From contig CALFNC010000238.1 of assembly GCA_937902605.1 (NCBI GenBank), positions 1 to 6,282 on the forward strand: 6,282 nt of DNA, in the 5' to 3' direction. The translations under genes were made by a program, and so were the position numbers. The notes beneath the pieces are model-generated. The model ran no database searches. It was not told the origin of the DNA and saw only the letters and a program-made list of their open reading frames with translations. Positions 1 to 4,880 of this stretch are shown here, in pieces (position 1 is the first letter of the stretch; every line of letters begins with the position of its first letter). Origin of the DNA: an uncultured Acidobacteriota bacterium (GTDB lineage Bacteria; Acidobacteriota; Thermoanaerobaculia; UBA5066).

Positions 1-359
1 GAGGCGACGGAAGGGGGAGCGTCGCCCGTCGTTGGCGAGGCGGGCGCGGAAGATGAAGGGGAAGGAGCGAGCGAGGCAGGGCGGCGCGACGGCATGGCGG
101 CCGGAGGAGGCGGACGGCCTGCCGGGGAGGAAGCCGGCGCCGCCGTCGGCTGAGGAGCAGGGCGCATGTCGGGCGAAGGGACGGCAGCCGAAGGGACGGC
201 GGCTGAAGCTCCCGGCTGAGGAAGGGTGAGGGCGTTGGGGTAATGCCCGACGACGGCCAGCTTCCGTTCGCGGCCGGCGACCAGGTTCGAGACCGTGGCG
301 CAAAGGGCGGCGGCGACGACGATGGCGGAGATCTCGGCGGCGAATCGGCGGGTGTTCAA
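1..359 (-). CDS. N-terminal part of a membrane-anchored, Pro/Ala-rich protein (partial, runs off left edge)
   Basis: An open minus-strand frame runs from a TTG codon (357-359) to the window edge, 119 codons without a stop. I chose the TTG because an AGGAGAGG Shine-Dalgarno lies 5 bases from it and there is no ATG or GTG nearby. Third codon positions are very GC-rich, as in the neighbouring real genes. The product begins MNTRRFAAE, has a hydrophobic stretch at about residues 7-29 (one membrane anchor or uncleaved signal), then a short segment containing ERKLAVVGHYPNAL at about 31-44. From about residue 47 onward it is a low-complexity Pro/Ala/Ser linker, typical of a periplasmic spacer before a folded domain that would lie beyond the window. 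A short anchor followed by such a segment weakly recalls membrane-anchored rhodanese-like proteins, but no catalytic domain is visible, so the function is unknown. It lies in the same direction as citrate synthase, 170 bases downstream, with a terminator-like hairpin between. Confidence 0.6.
   Translation of the reverse strand, partial: MNTRRFAAEISAIVVAAALCATVSNLVAGRERKLAVVGHYPNALTLPQPGASAAVPSAAVPSPDMRPAPQPTAAPASSPAGRPPPPAAMPSRRPASLAPSPSSSAPASPTTGDAPPSVA
174..203. repeat. 15-base tandem duplication inside the Pro/Ala linker
   Basis: Two adjacent 15-base units (cgaagggacggcagc and cgaagggacggcggc) differ at one base. In the minus-strand frame they encode the repeated pentapeptide AAVPS. The duplication keeps frame, which fits a linker that changes length by slippage or unequal recombination. 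Confidence 0.7.
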
Positions 360-364
360 TCGGA

Positions 365-372
365 CCTCTCCT
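365..372 (-). promoter_or_regulatory. Ribosome binding site deciding the TTG start at 359
   Basis: Read on the minus strand this is AGGAGAGG, a near-complete match to the anti-Shine-Dalgarno partner, 5 bases before the TTG. It is the main reason for calling the partial minus-strand gene at the left edge. Confidence 0.6.
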
Positions 373-460
373 CGTCCCCCGGGATGGGACGACGCTCCAT
401 TCTAAGCAAGGGAAGAGCCGGGAAGAGGCTGCCAATTCGACGCGACCGCCTCGAGAAAGG

Positions 461-491
461 GAGAGGGAGATGCCGGGGGCATCTCCCTCTC
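461..491 (-). terminator. Hairpin, likely transcription terminator of citrate synthase
   Basis: A perfect 14-bp inverted repeat (gagagggagatgcc at 461-474 with ggcatctccctctc at 478-491) encloses a 3-base loop. It starts 38 bases past the citrate synthase stop codon. On the minus strand the base of the stem is followed by CCTTTCTCG, which is pyrimidine-rich but only a short T tract, so termination may be partial or factor-assisted. No T tract follows on the plus side. Confidence 0.6.
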
Positions 492-529
492 GAACCAGGG
501 ATGGCGCAGAGAAGCCCGTAAGCGCCGGA

Positions 530-1852
530 TCAGGCCTTCCGGCCGCCTTCTTCTGCCCACTTCTCGAGCATGGCGGTCGTGACCGACTTCGGGCGCTCCA
601 GGGCGGAGCCGAGGCCGCGGTCCCAGGTGATGTTGGCCATGCAGCCGAGGGCGCGGCCGACGCCGAACAGGACGGTGTAGAAGTCCCACTCCTTCAGGCC
701 GTAGTACCACTGGATCACTCCGGACTGGGCGTCGACGTTGGGCCAGGGGTTCTTCGTCTTGCCGTGCTCGGTCAGGACGCCGGGGGCGGTCTCGAAGATC
801 ATGGAGACCAGCTTGAACAGGGGGTCATCTTTCAGGCCCGGGGTGTTGAGGCAGAACTCGCGCTGGGCGGCGTAGCGCGGGTCGGTCTTCCGGAGGACGG
901 CGTGGCCGTAGCCCGGGACGACCTGTCCGGCGTTGAGCGTGTCCCAAAGGGCCTTGGTGACGTTCTCCTTTGTTGGTGCGGCGCCGTTGAGCTTCTTCTG
1001 GAACTCCATGATCCAGGAAAGGACTTCCTGGTTGGCGAGGCCGTGGAGAGGCCCCGCGAGGCCGTTGATGCCGGCCGAGTAGGCGTAGTACGGATCGGAG
1101 AGCGCGGAGTGGACGAGGTGCGTCGTGTGCGCCGAGACGTTGCCCGACTCATGGTCGGAGTGGAGGATGAAGTACATCCGGGCCACGTCCTCGTACGTCT
1201 TCGTCTGACCGATCATCCGGGCGAAGTTGGCGCCGGCGTCTGCGGTCGGGTCGATCGGGATCTGCTTGTCGCCCCGGTACTTCAGGTTGTGGATGAAGGC
1301 CGCGATGACCGGGATCCGCGCGACGATGTCGGAGGCATCCTCGTACACGTATTCCCAGGCGACCATCTTGTTGAACTTCCCGGAGCTGTAGAACTTCGCG
1401 AACTTCGAGTCCTTCTGGAGGGCGAGGAGGCCGACCGAGAGCATCACCATCGGGTGGCTATCGCGCGGGAGGCCCCGGATCGCCTCGAAGGCGTACTGCG
1501 GGACAGCCTGCCGGACCTTCCACTCGGCGAGCACCTCGTCGACCTGCGCCTGCGTCGGGACGTCGCCCGTGAGCAGGAAGTACCAGAACGACTCGACCGT
1601 CGGGTAGGTGGAACCCGGGGCCTTCGGGAGCGCCGCGAACGTCTCCGGAATGGTCTTGCCGCGGAAGCGTATTCCTTCCTGCGGGTCGAGGTAGGAGATG
1701 TCGGTGACCAGGCAGCGCACGTCGCGAGCTCCGCCAATGCACTGGTCGATCGTCACCTGGTCGATGACCACCTTTCCGAACTCCTTGGTCAGCTTGGTGG
1801 TGCGCGGACGGTGAGCCTCGATTTTCTGCTTCAGTGTGTCCTTGAGTGCCAT
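530..1852 (-). CDS. gltA: Citrate synthase, mitochondrial/eukaryotic sequence type
   Basis: This enzyme condenses acetyl-CoA with oxaloacetate to citrate, the entry step of the citric acid cycle, in the cytoplasm. The 440-residue product carries the complete catalytic triad: His270 in GPLHGLANQE, His317 in VVPGYGHAVLRKTDPRY and Asp374 in NPWPNVDAQSG, matching His274, His320 and Asp375 of the pig enzyme. The HSDHE segment at 231-235, GRALG at 399-403 and LERPKS at 418-423 also follow the animal enzyme closely. Usual bacterial hexameric citrate synthases look quite different, so this belongs to the mitochondrial-like clade known also from some Geobacter-type and acidobacterial bacteria, usually dimeric and without the NADH-sensing domain. 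There is no targeting presequence. The ATG is supported by GAGGAGAG 7 bases upstream. It appears monocistronic, with a terminator-like hairpin after it and a 390-base gene-free stretch before it. Function is near certain; the physiological direction (synthesis versus cleavage) cannot be read from sequence. Confidence 0.97.
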   Translation of the reverse strand: MALKDTLKQKIEAHRPRTTKLTKEFGKVVIDQVTIDQCIGGARDVRCLVTDISYLDPQEGIRFRGKTIPETFAALPKAPGSTYPTVESFWYFLLTGDVPTQAQVDEVLAEWKVRQAVPQYAFEAIRGLPRDSHPMVMLSVGLLALQKDSKFAKFYSSGKFNKMVAWEYVYEDASDIVARIPVIAAFIHNLKYRGDKQIPIDPTADAGANFARMIGQTKTYEDVARMYFILHSDHESGNVSAHTTHLVHSALSDPYYAYSAGINGLAGPLHGLANQEVLSWIMEFQKKLNGAAPTKENVTKALWDTLNAGQVVPGYGHAVLRKTDPRYAAQREFCLNTPGLKDDPLFKLVSMIFETAPGVLTEHGKTKNPWPNVDAQSGVIQWYYGLKEWDFYTVLFGVGRALGCMANITWDRGLGSALERPKSVTTAMLEKWAEEGGRKA

Positions 1853-1859
1853 GTGTTCG

Positions 1860-1867
1860 CTCTCCTC
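1860..1867 (-). promoter_or_regulatory. Ribosome binding site of citrate synthase
   Basis: On the minus strand the bases read GAGGAGAG, 7 bases before the ATG at 1852. This confirms the start that gives the 440-residue protein. Confidence 0.75.
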
Positions 1868-2043
1868 AGTTCAGATGCGTTGAATGAGACGGGGGACTAT
1901 CCCGCTCGACGGAACTCTCGACTCGAATGGTCACGTGTGTAAGGCCGACGGAAAAGAGAAACGGCCTGAGTGGGCCAGAAGAAGTCCTGGAAGCGAGGAC
2001 GCCGGGTGTGGTGGTCCGGAGGAGACATGCCAGCAGCGTGAAC

Positions 2044-2115
2044 GGCGCAGCCGTCACGTTCTGGGGCGCAGCCTTCCCGCGAGAGGCCTCGTCCCCCGTT
2101 CCGGACGATGCAGCC
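2044..2115. repeat. Three related 9-mers with 21- and 42-base spacing
   Basis: ggcgcagcc occurs at 2044-2052 and exactly again at 2065-2073, and gatgcagcc follows at 2107-2115. Start-to-start distances are 21 and 42 bases, close to two and four helical turns, which would put all three on one face of the DNA. The site is about 190-260 bases upstream of the citrate synthase start. It could be an operator array or chance in GC-rich DNA; I cannot name a regulator. Confidence 0.3.
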
Positions 2116-2242
2116 GACTTCGGTCCGTGCCGTTTGCCCTACCTCCCACCGGGTAATCCCTCCCCGGTGACCGCGGGATCTTACTCTTTTTGCCGCCGCA
2201 GGGAGGGGGTCCTCGAACCCAACGGCACCCCGGCAGGCCCGG

Positions 2243-2944
2243 TCAGGAGGCGGGCGGGGCCTCGGTGATGAACTTTCTCCCGAACCGGTTCCACCGGGGT
2301 CCCTTCAGGAACTCCTGGTTCCAGCTCCACATCACGCCAACCGCACGCCCGAGCAGGTCAGAGACCGGACGCGTGCCGAAGAACCGCCCGTCCCGGCTCT
2401 CGTCGCGGTTGTCGCCCATGAGGAAGACTTCGTCCTCGGGGACCACGATCGGTCCGAAGGTCCTCAGCGCGGCATGTTCGGGGAGGATCCGGACCGGGTG
2501 CTTGATCCCGTGAAGCATCTCCGTTCCGAGGAGGACAGTCTCGCCGTCGTCACCCGTCCGCTCGGGCAAAAACGCGATCGACTGCTGACGGTCGTTCACG
2601 AAGAGAATCTCGTTCTTCAGCTCGATCTTGTCGCCTGGGAGCCCGATCAGCCGCTTCACGAACGGGACGCTCCCGCCGTCGGGGTTTCGGACGACGACGA
2701 CGTCGCCGCGCGTGGGCGCCCCGGTCTTGAACAGCCGGATGCGGGAGAAGGGAACCCGGAACTGATAGGCCGATTTCCAGACGAAGACCCGATCACCCTC
2801 CATGATGGTCGGCTTCATCGATCCGGTCGGAACGACGTACCAGTCCGCCAGGACGGACCGTCCGGTGAGGATGATCGCCGCCATGATGATGAGCTGGCGG
2901 ATGTCTTTCAGGAGGAGGGATTTCTTTTCAGGTGACATGCCCAT
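2243..2944 (-). CDS. lepB: Signal peptidase I
   Basis: This membrane serine protease removes Sec and Tat signal peptides from exported proteins on the outer face of the inner membrane. The 233-residue product has one N-terminal membrane segment at about residues 17-34, followed at once by the catalytic serine box VPTGSMKPTI (Ser42). The general-base lysine is Lys97 in VKRLIGLPGDKIE. The conserved box GDNRDESRDGRFFG spans 177-190, with Ser183 and Asp185 matching Ser278 and Asp280 of the Escherichia coli enzyme. It is shorter than the two-anchor E. coli protein (324 residues) and of the single-anchor type. The reading frame stays open to 3229, but that extension runs antisense through queF and is not protein-like, so I start at the ATG at 2944; a second ATG at 2938 is equally possible, as no good Shine-Dalgarno precedes either. 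It is divergent from queF with 96 bases between. Confidence 0.95.
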   Translation of the reverse strand: MGMSPEKKSLLLKDIRQLIIMAAIILTGRSVLADWYVVPTGSMKPTIMEGDRVFVWKSAYQFRVPFSRIRLFKTGAPTRGDVVVVRNPDGGSVPFVKRLIGLPGDKIELKNEILFVNDRQQSIAFLPERTGDDGETVLLGTEMLHGIKHPVRILPEHAALRTFGPIVVPEDEVFLMGDNRDESRDGRFFGTRPVSDLLGRAVGVMWSWNQEFLKGPRWNRFGRKFITEAPPAS

Positions 2945-3020
2945 GACGCCGGGAGTTTCGCACAAGACGTGCCGACGCCGTTCTGACGCAGCCGGCCGCG
3001 CGACATTCTCCTCGGAGACG

Positions 3021-3040
3021 GGCGGGATATCCTTCCCGCC
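3021..3040 (+). promoter_or_regulatory. Perfect hairpin directly abutting the queF start codon
   Basis: GGCGGGA (3021-3027) and TCCCGCC (3034-3040) form a 7-bp perfect inverted repeat with a 6-base loop, TATCCT. The last stem base sits immediately before the ATG, so in the mRNA the position where a Shine-Dalgarno should be is inside the stem. It could limit initiation, be a protein-binding palindrome in the divergent promoter region, or be chance. It does not look like a preQ1 riboswitch: the small A-rich tail of that class is missing. Confidence 0.4.
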
Positions 3041-3439
3041 ATGACCGGCTACACGGACGCCCACGCCGCTTCGGGTCTCTCGGAAGCCCTCCCTTCGCTC
3101 GAGACGTGGCCCTCGCAGTTCCCGGACGACTACGAGGTGAGGATCACGATTCCGGAGTTCACCTCTATCTGTCCGAAGACCGGGCTTCCCGACTTCGCCG
3201 TGCTCGACATCACGTACGTTCCGAATCAACGCTGCGTCGAGCTGAAGTCGCTCAAGGAGTACCTGCTCGCCTATCGGAACCTGGGGATCTTCAACGAGAA
3301 CGTCGTCAATCGCGTCCTCCGGGATCTCGCCGCCGCCCTGGCCCCACGCCGAATGAAGGTTCGGGGGGTTTTCACGCCGCGGGGAGGGATCCAGACGACC
3401 GTTGAAACGTCACACCCGCGTCCATCGATCTCCGGATGA
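3041..3439 (+). CDS. queF: NADPH-dependent 7-cyano-7-deazaguanine reductase (QueF, short type)
   Basis: QueF reduces the nitrile of preQ0 to the amine preQ1 with two NADPH, a cytoplasmic step in making the tRNA modification queuosine. The 132-residue product has the family signature FTSICPKTGLPDFAVL at 40-55, with Cys44 as the thioimide-forming nucleophile and Asp51 as proton donor (Cys55 and Asp62 in the Bacillus enzyme). The substrate/NADPH motif CVELKSLKEYL follows at 65-75, with Glu67 as a likely preQ0-binding residue, and FTPRGGI at 111-117 closes the fold. The length fits the short, unimodular class with a single T-fold domain, not the double-domain E. coli type. The ATG at 3041 leaves about 39 residues before the signature, as expected, but no clear Shine-Dalgarno is visible and a hairpin touches the start. 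No other queuosine genes are next to it. It is divergent from the signal peptidase gene. Confidence 0.95.
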   Translation: MTGYTDAHAASGLSEALPSLETWPSQFPDDYEVRITIPEFTSICPKTGLPDFAVLDITYVPNQRCVELKSLKEYLLAYRNLGIFNENVVNRVLRDLAAALAPRRMKVRGVFTPRGGIQTTVETSHPRPSISG

Positions 3440-3650
3440 CCTCTCGCTCTTGACAGAGTCGGGCTCCGGGAACCAGATTGTTGGTGTCCGAATCCCCCGG
3501 CCTCAGGACGGAATTTTCAAGAAGGACCCGATGATATTGATGGAAAGGTTCGGGCGCCTTCGTTCAGGAGACCGGAGGATCGGCGACTGAGTCGGCGTTC
3601 CCATCGAGGGGAGAGTTGAGAGGTCACTTGATGTGAACGCCGGATAAGAA

Positions 3651-3668
3651 GGACCGCGGACGCGGTCC
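3651..3668 (-). terminator. Terminator-like hairpin for the minus-strand gene ending at 3872
   Basis: GGACCGC (3651-3657) and GCGGTCC (3662-3668) make a perfect 7-bp stem with a 4-base loop. On the minus strand the stem is followed directly by TTCTTATCC, a T-rich though interrupted tract. It lies about 200 bases past the stop codon of the gene ending at 3872, so a long 3' untranslated region that includes the two modules would be transcribed first. Confidence 0.45.
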
Positions 3669-3681
3669 GAGAAAGGTGGGC

Positions 3682-3724
3682 CTCCGTCCCACGGCTTTTA
3701 GAAAGCCGAGATGAGGGAACGGAG
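3682..3724. ncRNA. Candidate structured RNA module 1 (stem enclosing a 17-base hairpin)
   Basis: An outer stem pairs CTCCGT (3682-3687) with ACGGAG (3719-3724), extendable by CCC/GGG across one bulged base. Inside, CGGCTTT (3692-3698) pairs with AAAGCCG (3702-3708), 7 bp around a 3-base loop. On the plus strand the inner hairpin is preceded by CCCA (3688-3691) and followed by AGATG. The strand that is transcribed cannot be settled: it could be the 3' tail of either flanking gene. I know no RNA family with this layout; a REP-like intergenic repeat is the main alternative. Confidence 0.35.
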
Positions 3725-3736
3725 AGCCCCGAATCT

Positions 3737-3782
3737 GGTCCCGGCCACCCAGGCCTGTGAGAAAGGCCGATGGCCGGGATCC
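3737..3782. ncRNA. Candidate structured RNA module 2, similar to module 1 at 60-base offset
   Basis: An outer 9-bp stem pairs TCCCGGCCA (3739-3747) with TGGCCGGGA (3771-3779), extendable by two G-C pairs past a bulge. Inside, GGCCT (3752-3756) pairs with AGGCC (3764-3768). CCCA precedes the inner hairpin (3748-3751) exactly 60 bases after the CCCA of module 1, both inner hairpins are 17 bases long, both contain AGAAAG, and GATG follows both. Two of the five inner pairs differ from module 1 by compensatory swaps (C-G to G-C, G-C to C-G), which supports a conserved structure. Confidence 0.35.
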
Positions 3783-3830
3783 ACTCGTTTGCGGGAACGT
3801 CATACGGCCGCGAGCCCGCTCCGATAATTC

Positions 3831-3854
3831 GGCTGGAGGCTGGAGGCTGGAGGC
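3831..3854. repeat. Heptamer tandem repeat (ggctgga), three units plus ggc
   Basis: Three exact copies of ggctgga occupy 3831-3851 and a partial fourth, ggc, follows. The tract lies 17 bases past the stop codon of the minus-strand gene and outside any coding region, so slippage here would be tolerated. Confidence 0.85.
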
Positions 3855-3871
3855 GGACGCCCCGGAACTCG

Positions 3872-4846
3872 TCAGGGCTTGACGCCTCCGGGAGCTGGCG
3901 GCTCGGGGCCCTTCCTCAGCTTCCCGTCCTTCCCGAGGCGCCGGTAGATCGCCAGGCCGTTGAGGATGTCGGCCTTGGTCGAGCAGTATTCCCCGACCTT
4001 CTCGATCGCGGAGAGCTGCGAGGAGACGCGGGCCTCGGGAAGACCTTTCTCCTTCGTCTCCTTCGCGATCCGATAGACGCGCTCGAGGTAGGCGCTGGTC
4101 GCCGCGAGCTCGGCCGCGACCGCCGTCGACGTGTCCCCGGTGCTTCCCACAATGACGGACGGTTTCTTCTCCGCGATGCGGTGGAGCTCGGCCACCCAGC
4201 CGAGCGGATCGGACTGCCCGTCGGTCATCGAGGGGCAGCGCCCCGTCACGACCAGATCCGCTACGAACGCTGCCTTGGCCTCCGAAGAGAAGATCCAGAG
4301 GTCGACACCGGTCGAGGCGGCCCCCTTTGGCGCTAACACCTCGACAGTCTGGCCTCCCTCCGAGACGACGACGCTCTGCTTGACGCCGACCACCTTCGGC
4401 ACCTTCCCGCCGCTCGCCATGTGCGTCAGCGCGGCCTCCGTGTCGGCCGCGATGGAGGCGTGGACGTAGACGGTGGCCCCGGTCGCGAGGAACGCAGGCA
4501 GTCCCGAGTTGGCGTGGCCGTGCAGGTGGGACACGACGACCCACTTGACCGGCTTGCCACTCGTCGACCTCTTGATCTCGGACTGGAGGTTCGCAGCGTC
4601 CTGGTTGGACGCGCCCGTGTCGACCACCAGGACGCCGCTGCCGAGCTCGACCCAGCCGCAGTTGGAGATCCCGAATCGGCCGACCCACGTTCCGGGCCCG
4701 AGCTTAGCGACCTCGAAGGGTGGGATCACGGAAGCCTTCGACGCGGGTATCTCGGCCCCGGAGGCCGCCAGGGGGAGGAGGGCCAGGACGGCGCCCCCGA
4801 GCCAGCGGAACGGACGGACGAAAGAGAACGAATTGACTCGCAACAT
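3872..4846 (-). CDS. Exported metallo-beta-lactamase-fold protein with degenerate metal site
   Basis: The 324-residue product starts with a Sec-type signal peptide (Arg residues, hydrophobic core about 17-27, likely cleavage near AASGA at 27-31), so it should act in the periplasm. The body follows the metallo-beta-lactamase fold, most like the SoxH/quinoprotein-relay type: VLVVDTGAS at 72-80, VVSHLHGHANSG at 104-115, FVADLVVTGRCPSM at 194-207 and a helical tail from about 240. The metal site is eroded. The usual HxHxDH reads H-L-H-G-H (107-111) with the Asp codon apparently lost, the usual AHT reads AST (Ser178), and the usual PGHG loop reads VGSTG (Ser235). His107, His109, His111 and Asp197 remain. 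It is therefore probably not a standard two-zinc hydrolase: a binding protein, a one-metal enzyme or a decaying paralogue are possible. Substrate unknown. Its start lies 34 bases from the divergent ketosynthase gene. Confidence 0.85.
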   Translation of the reverse strand: MLRVNSFSFVRPFRWLGGAVLALLPLAASGAEIPASKASVIPPFEVAKLGPGTWVGRFGISNCGWVELGSGVLVVDTGASNQDAANLQSEIKRSTSGKPVKWVVVSHLHGHANSGLPAFLATGATVYVHASIAADTEAALTHMASGGKVPKVVGVKQSVVVSEGGQTVEVLAPKGAASTGVDLWIFSSEAKAAFVADLVVTGRCPSMTDGQSDPLGWVAELHRIAEKKPSVIVGSTGDTSTAVAAELAATSAYLERVYRIAKETKEKGLPEARVSSQLSAIEKVGEYCSTKADILNGLAIYRRLGKDGKLRKGPEPPAPGGVKP

Positions 4847-4861
4847 CCCACGGATTCTAAC
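4833..4861 (+). promoter_or_regulatory. Candidate sigma-70 promoter for the ketosynthase operon
   Basis: TTGACT (4833-4838, five of six consensus bases) and TCTAAC (4856-4861, four of six) are separated by 17 bases. The -35 box lies inside the first codons of the divergent gene. Transcription would begin near 4868, leaving only about 13 bases before the ATG at 4881, which fits the lack of a clear Shine-Dalgarno there. Confidence 0.4.
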
Positions 4862-4880
4862 TGGATGTATCGTGGACTAC

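Larger units (their letters stand above)
1853..2242. other. 390-base gene-free stretch upstream of citrate synthase
   Basis: No frame here has a start signal and a plausible protein. The stretch lies after the signal peptidase stop and before the citrate synthase start, both on the minus strand, so it should hold the end of one transcript and the promoter and leader of the other. I see no convincing -35/-10 pair for citrate synthase. It contains three related 9-mers (listed separately) and a 7-bp inverted repeat, CACCGGG at 2147-2153 with CCCGGTG at 2163-2169. That hairpin has no T tract on the minus side, so it is not a clear terminator for the peptidase gene. Confidence 0.6.
3440..3871. other. 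432-base convergent intergenic region, no gene, rich in inverted repeats
   Basis: The two flanking genes end here facing each other: queF from the left and the metallo-beta-lactamase-fold gene from the right. A 62-codon frame at 3402-3590 overlaps the queF end in another frame and has neither protein-like composition nor a start signal, so I reject it. From 3651 to 3782 nearly every base belongs to an inverted repeat (terminator-like hairpin plus two stem-within-stem modules, listed separately). A heptamer tandem repeat follows at 3831-3854. Confidence 0.7.

Noticed and set aside
470..1942. 490-codon plus-strand frame across the citrate synthase gene
   Set aside because: It is the antisense shadow of a certain citrate synthase gene, common in GC-rich DNA, with no recognisable domain.
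2147..2191. 7-bp hairpin followed by a T tract on the plus strand
   Set aside because: The T tract is about 16 bases past the stem and no plus-strand gene ends here; on the minus side no T tract follows.
2200..2235. T-arm-like GGGTTCGAGG on the minus strand, possible tRNA
   Set aside because: The flanking bases do not form a 5-bp T stem and no acceptor or anticodon arm can be built.
2945..3229. N-terminal extension of the signal peptidase frame
   Set aside because: It runs antisense through queF, shows no conserved sequence, and the family starts just before the membrane segment.
3450..3478. Exact TTGACA -35 box just after queF, possibly driving the structured region
   Set aside because: At 16-18 bases spacing the -10 candidates (ACCAGA, CCAGAT, CAGATT) match poorly, so a promoter is not supported.
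3402..3590. 62-codon plus-strand frame after queF
   Set aside because: It overlaps the queF end in another frame, has no Shine-Dalgarno and no protein-like features.
3624..4688. 354-codon minus-strand frame overlapping the metallo-beta-lactamase-fold gene
   Set aside because: Arg/Gly-rich shadow frame; the overlapping frame at 3872-4846 has a signal peptide and clear fold motifs.
4473..4880. N-terminal extension of the ketosynthase frame
   Set aside because: It is antisense to the metallo-beta-lactamase-fold gene, and the ketosynthase fold begins just after ATG 4881.
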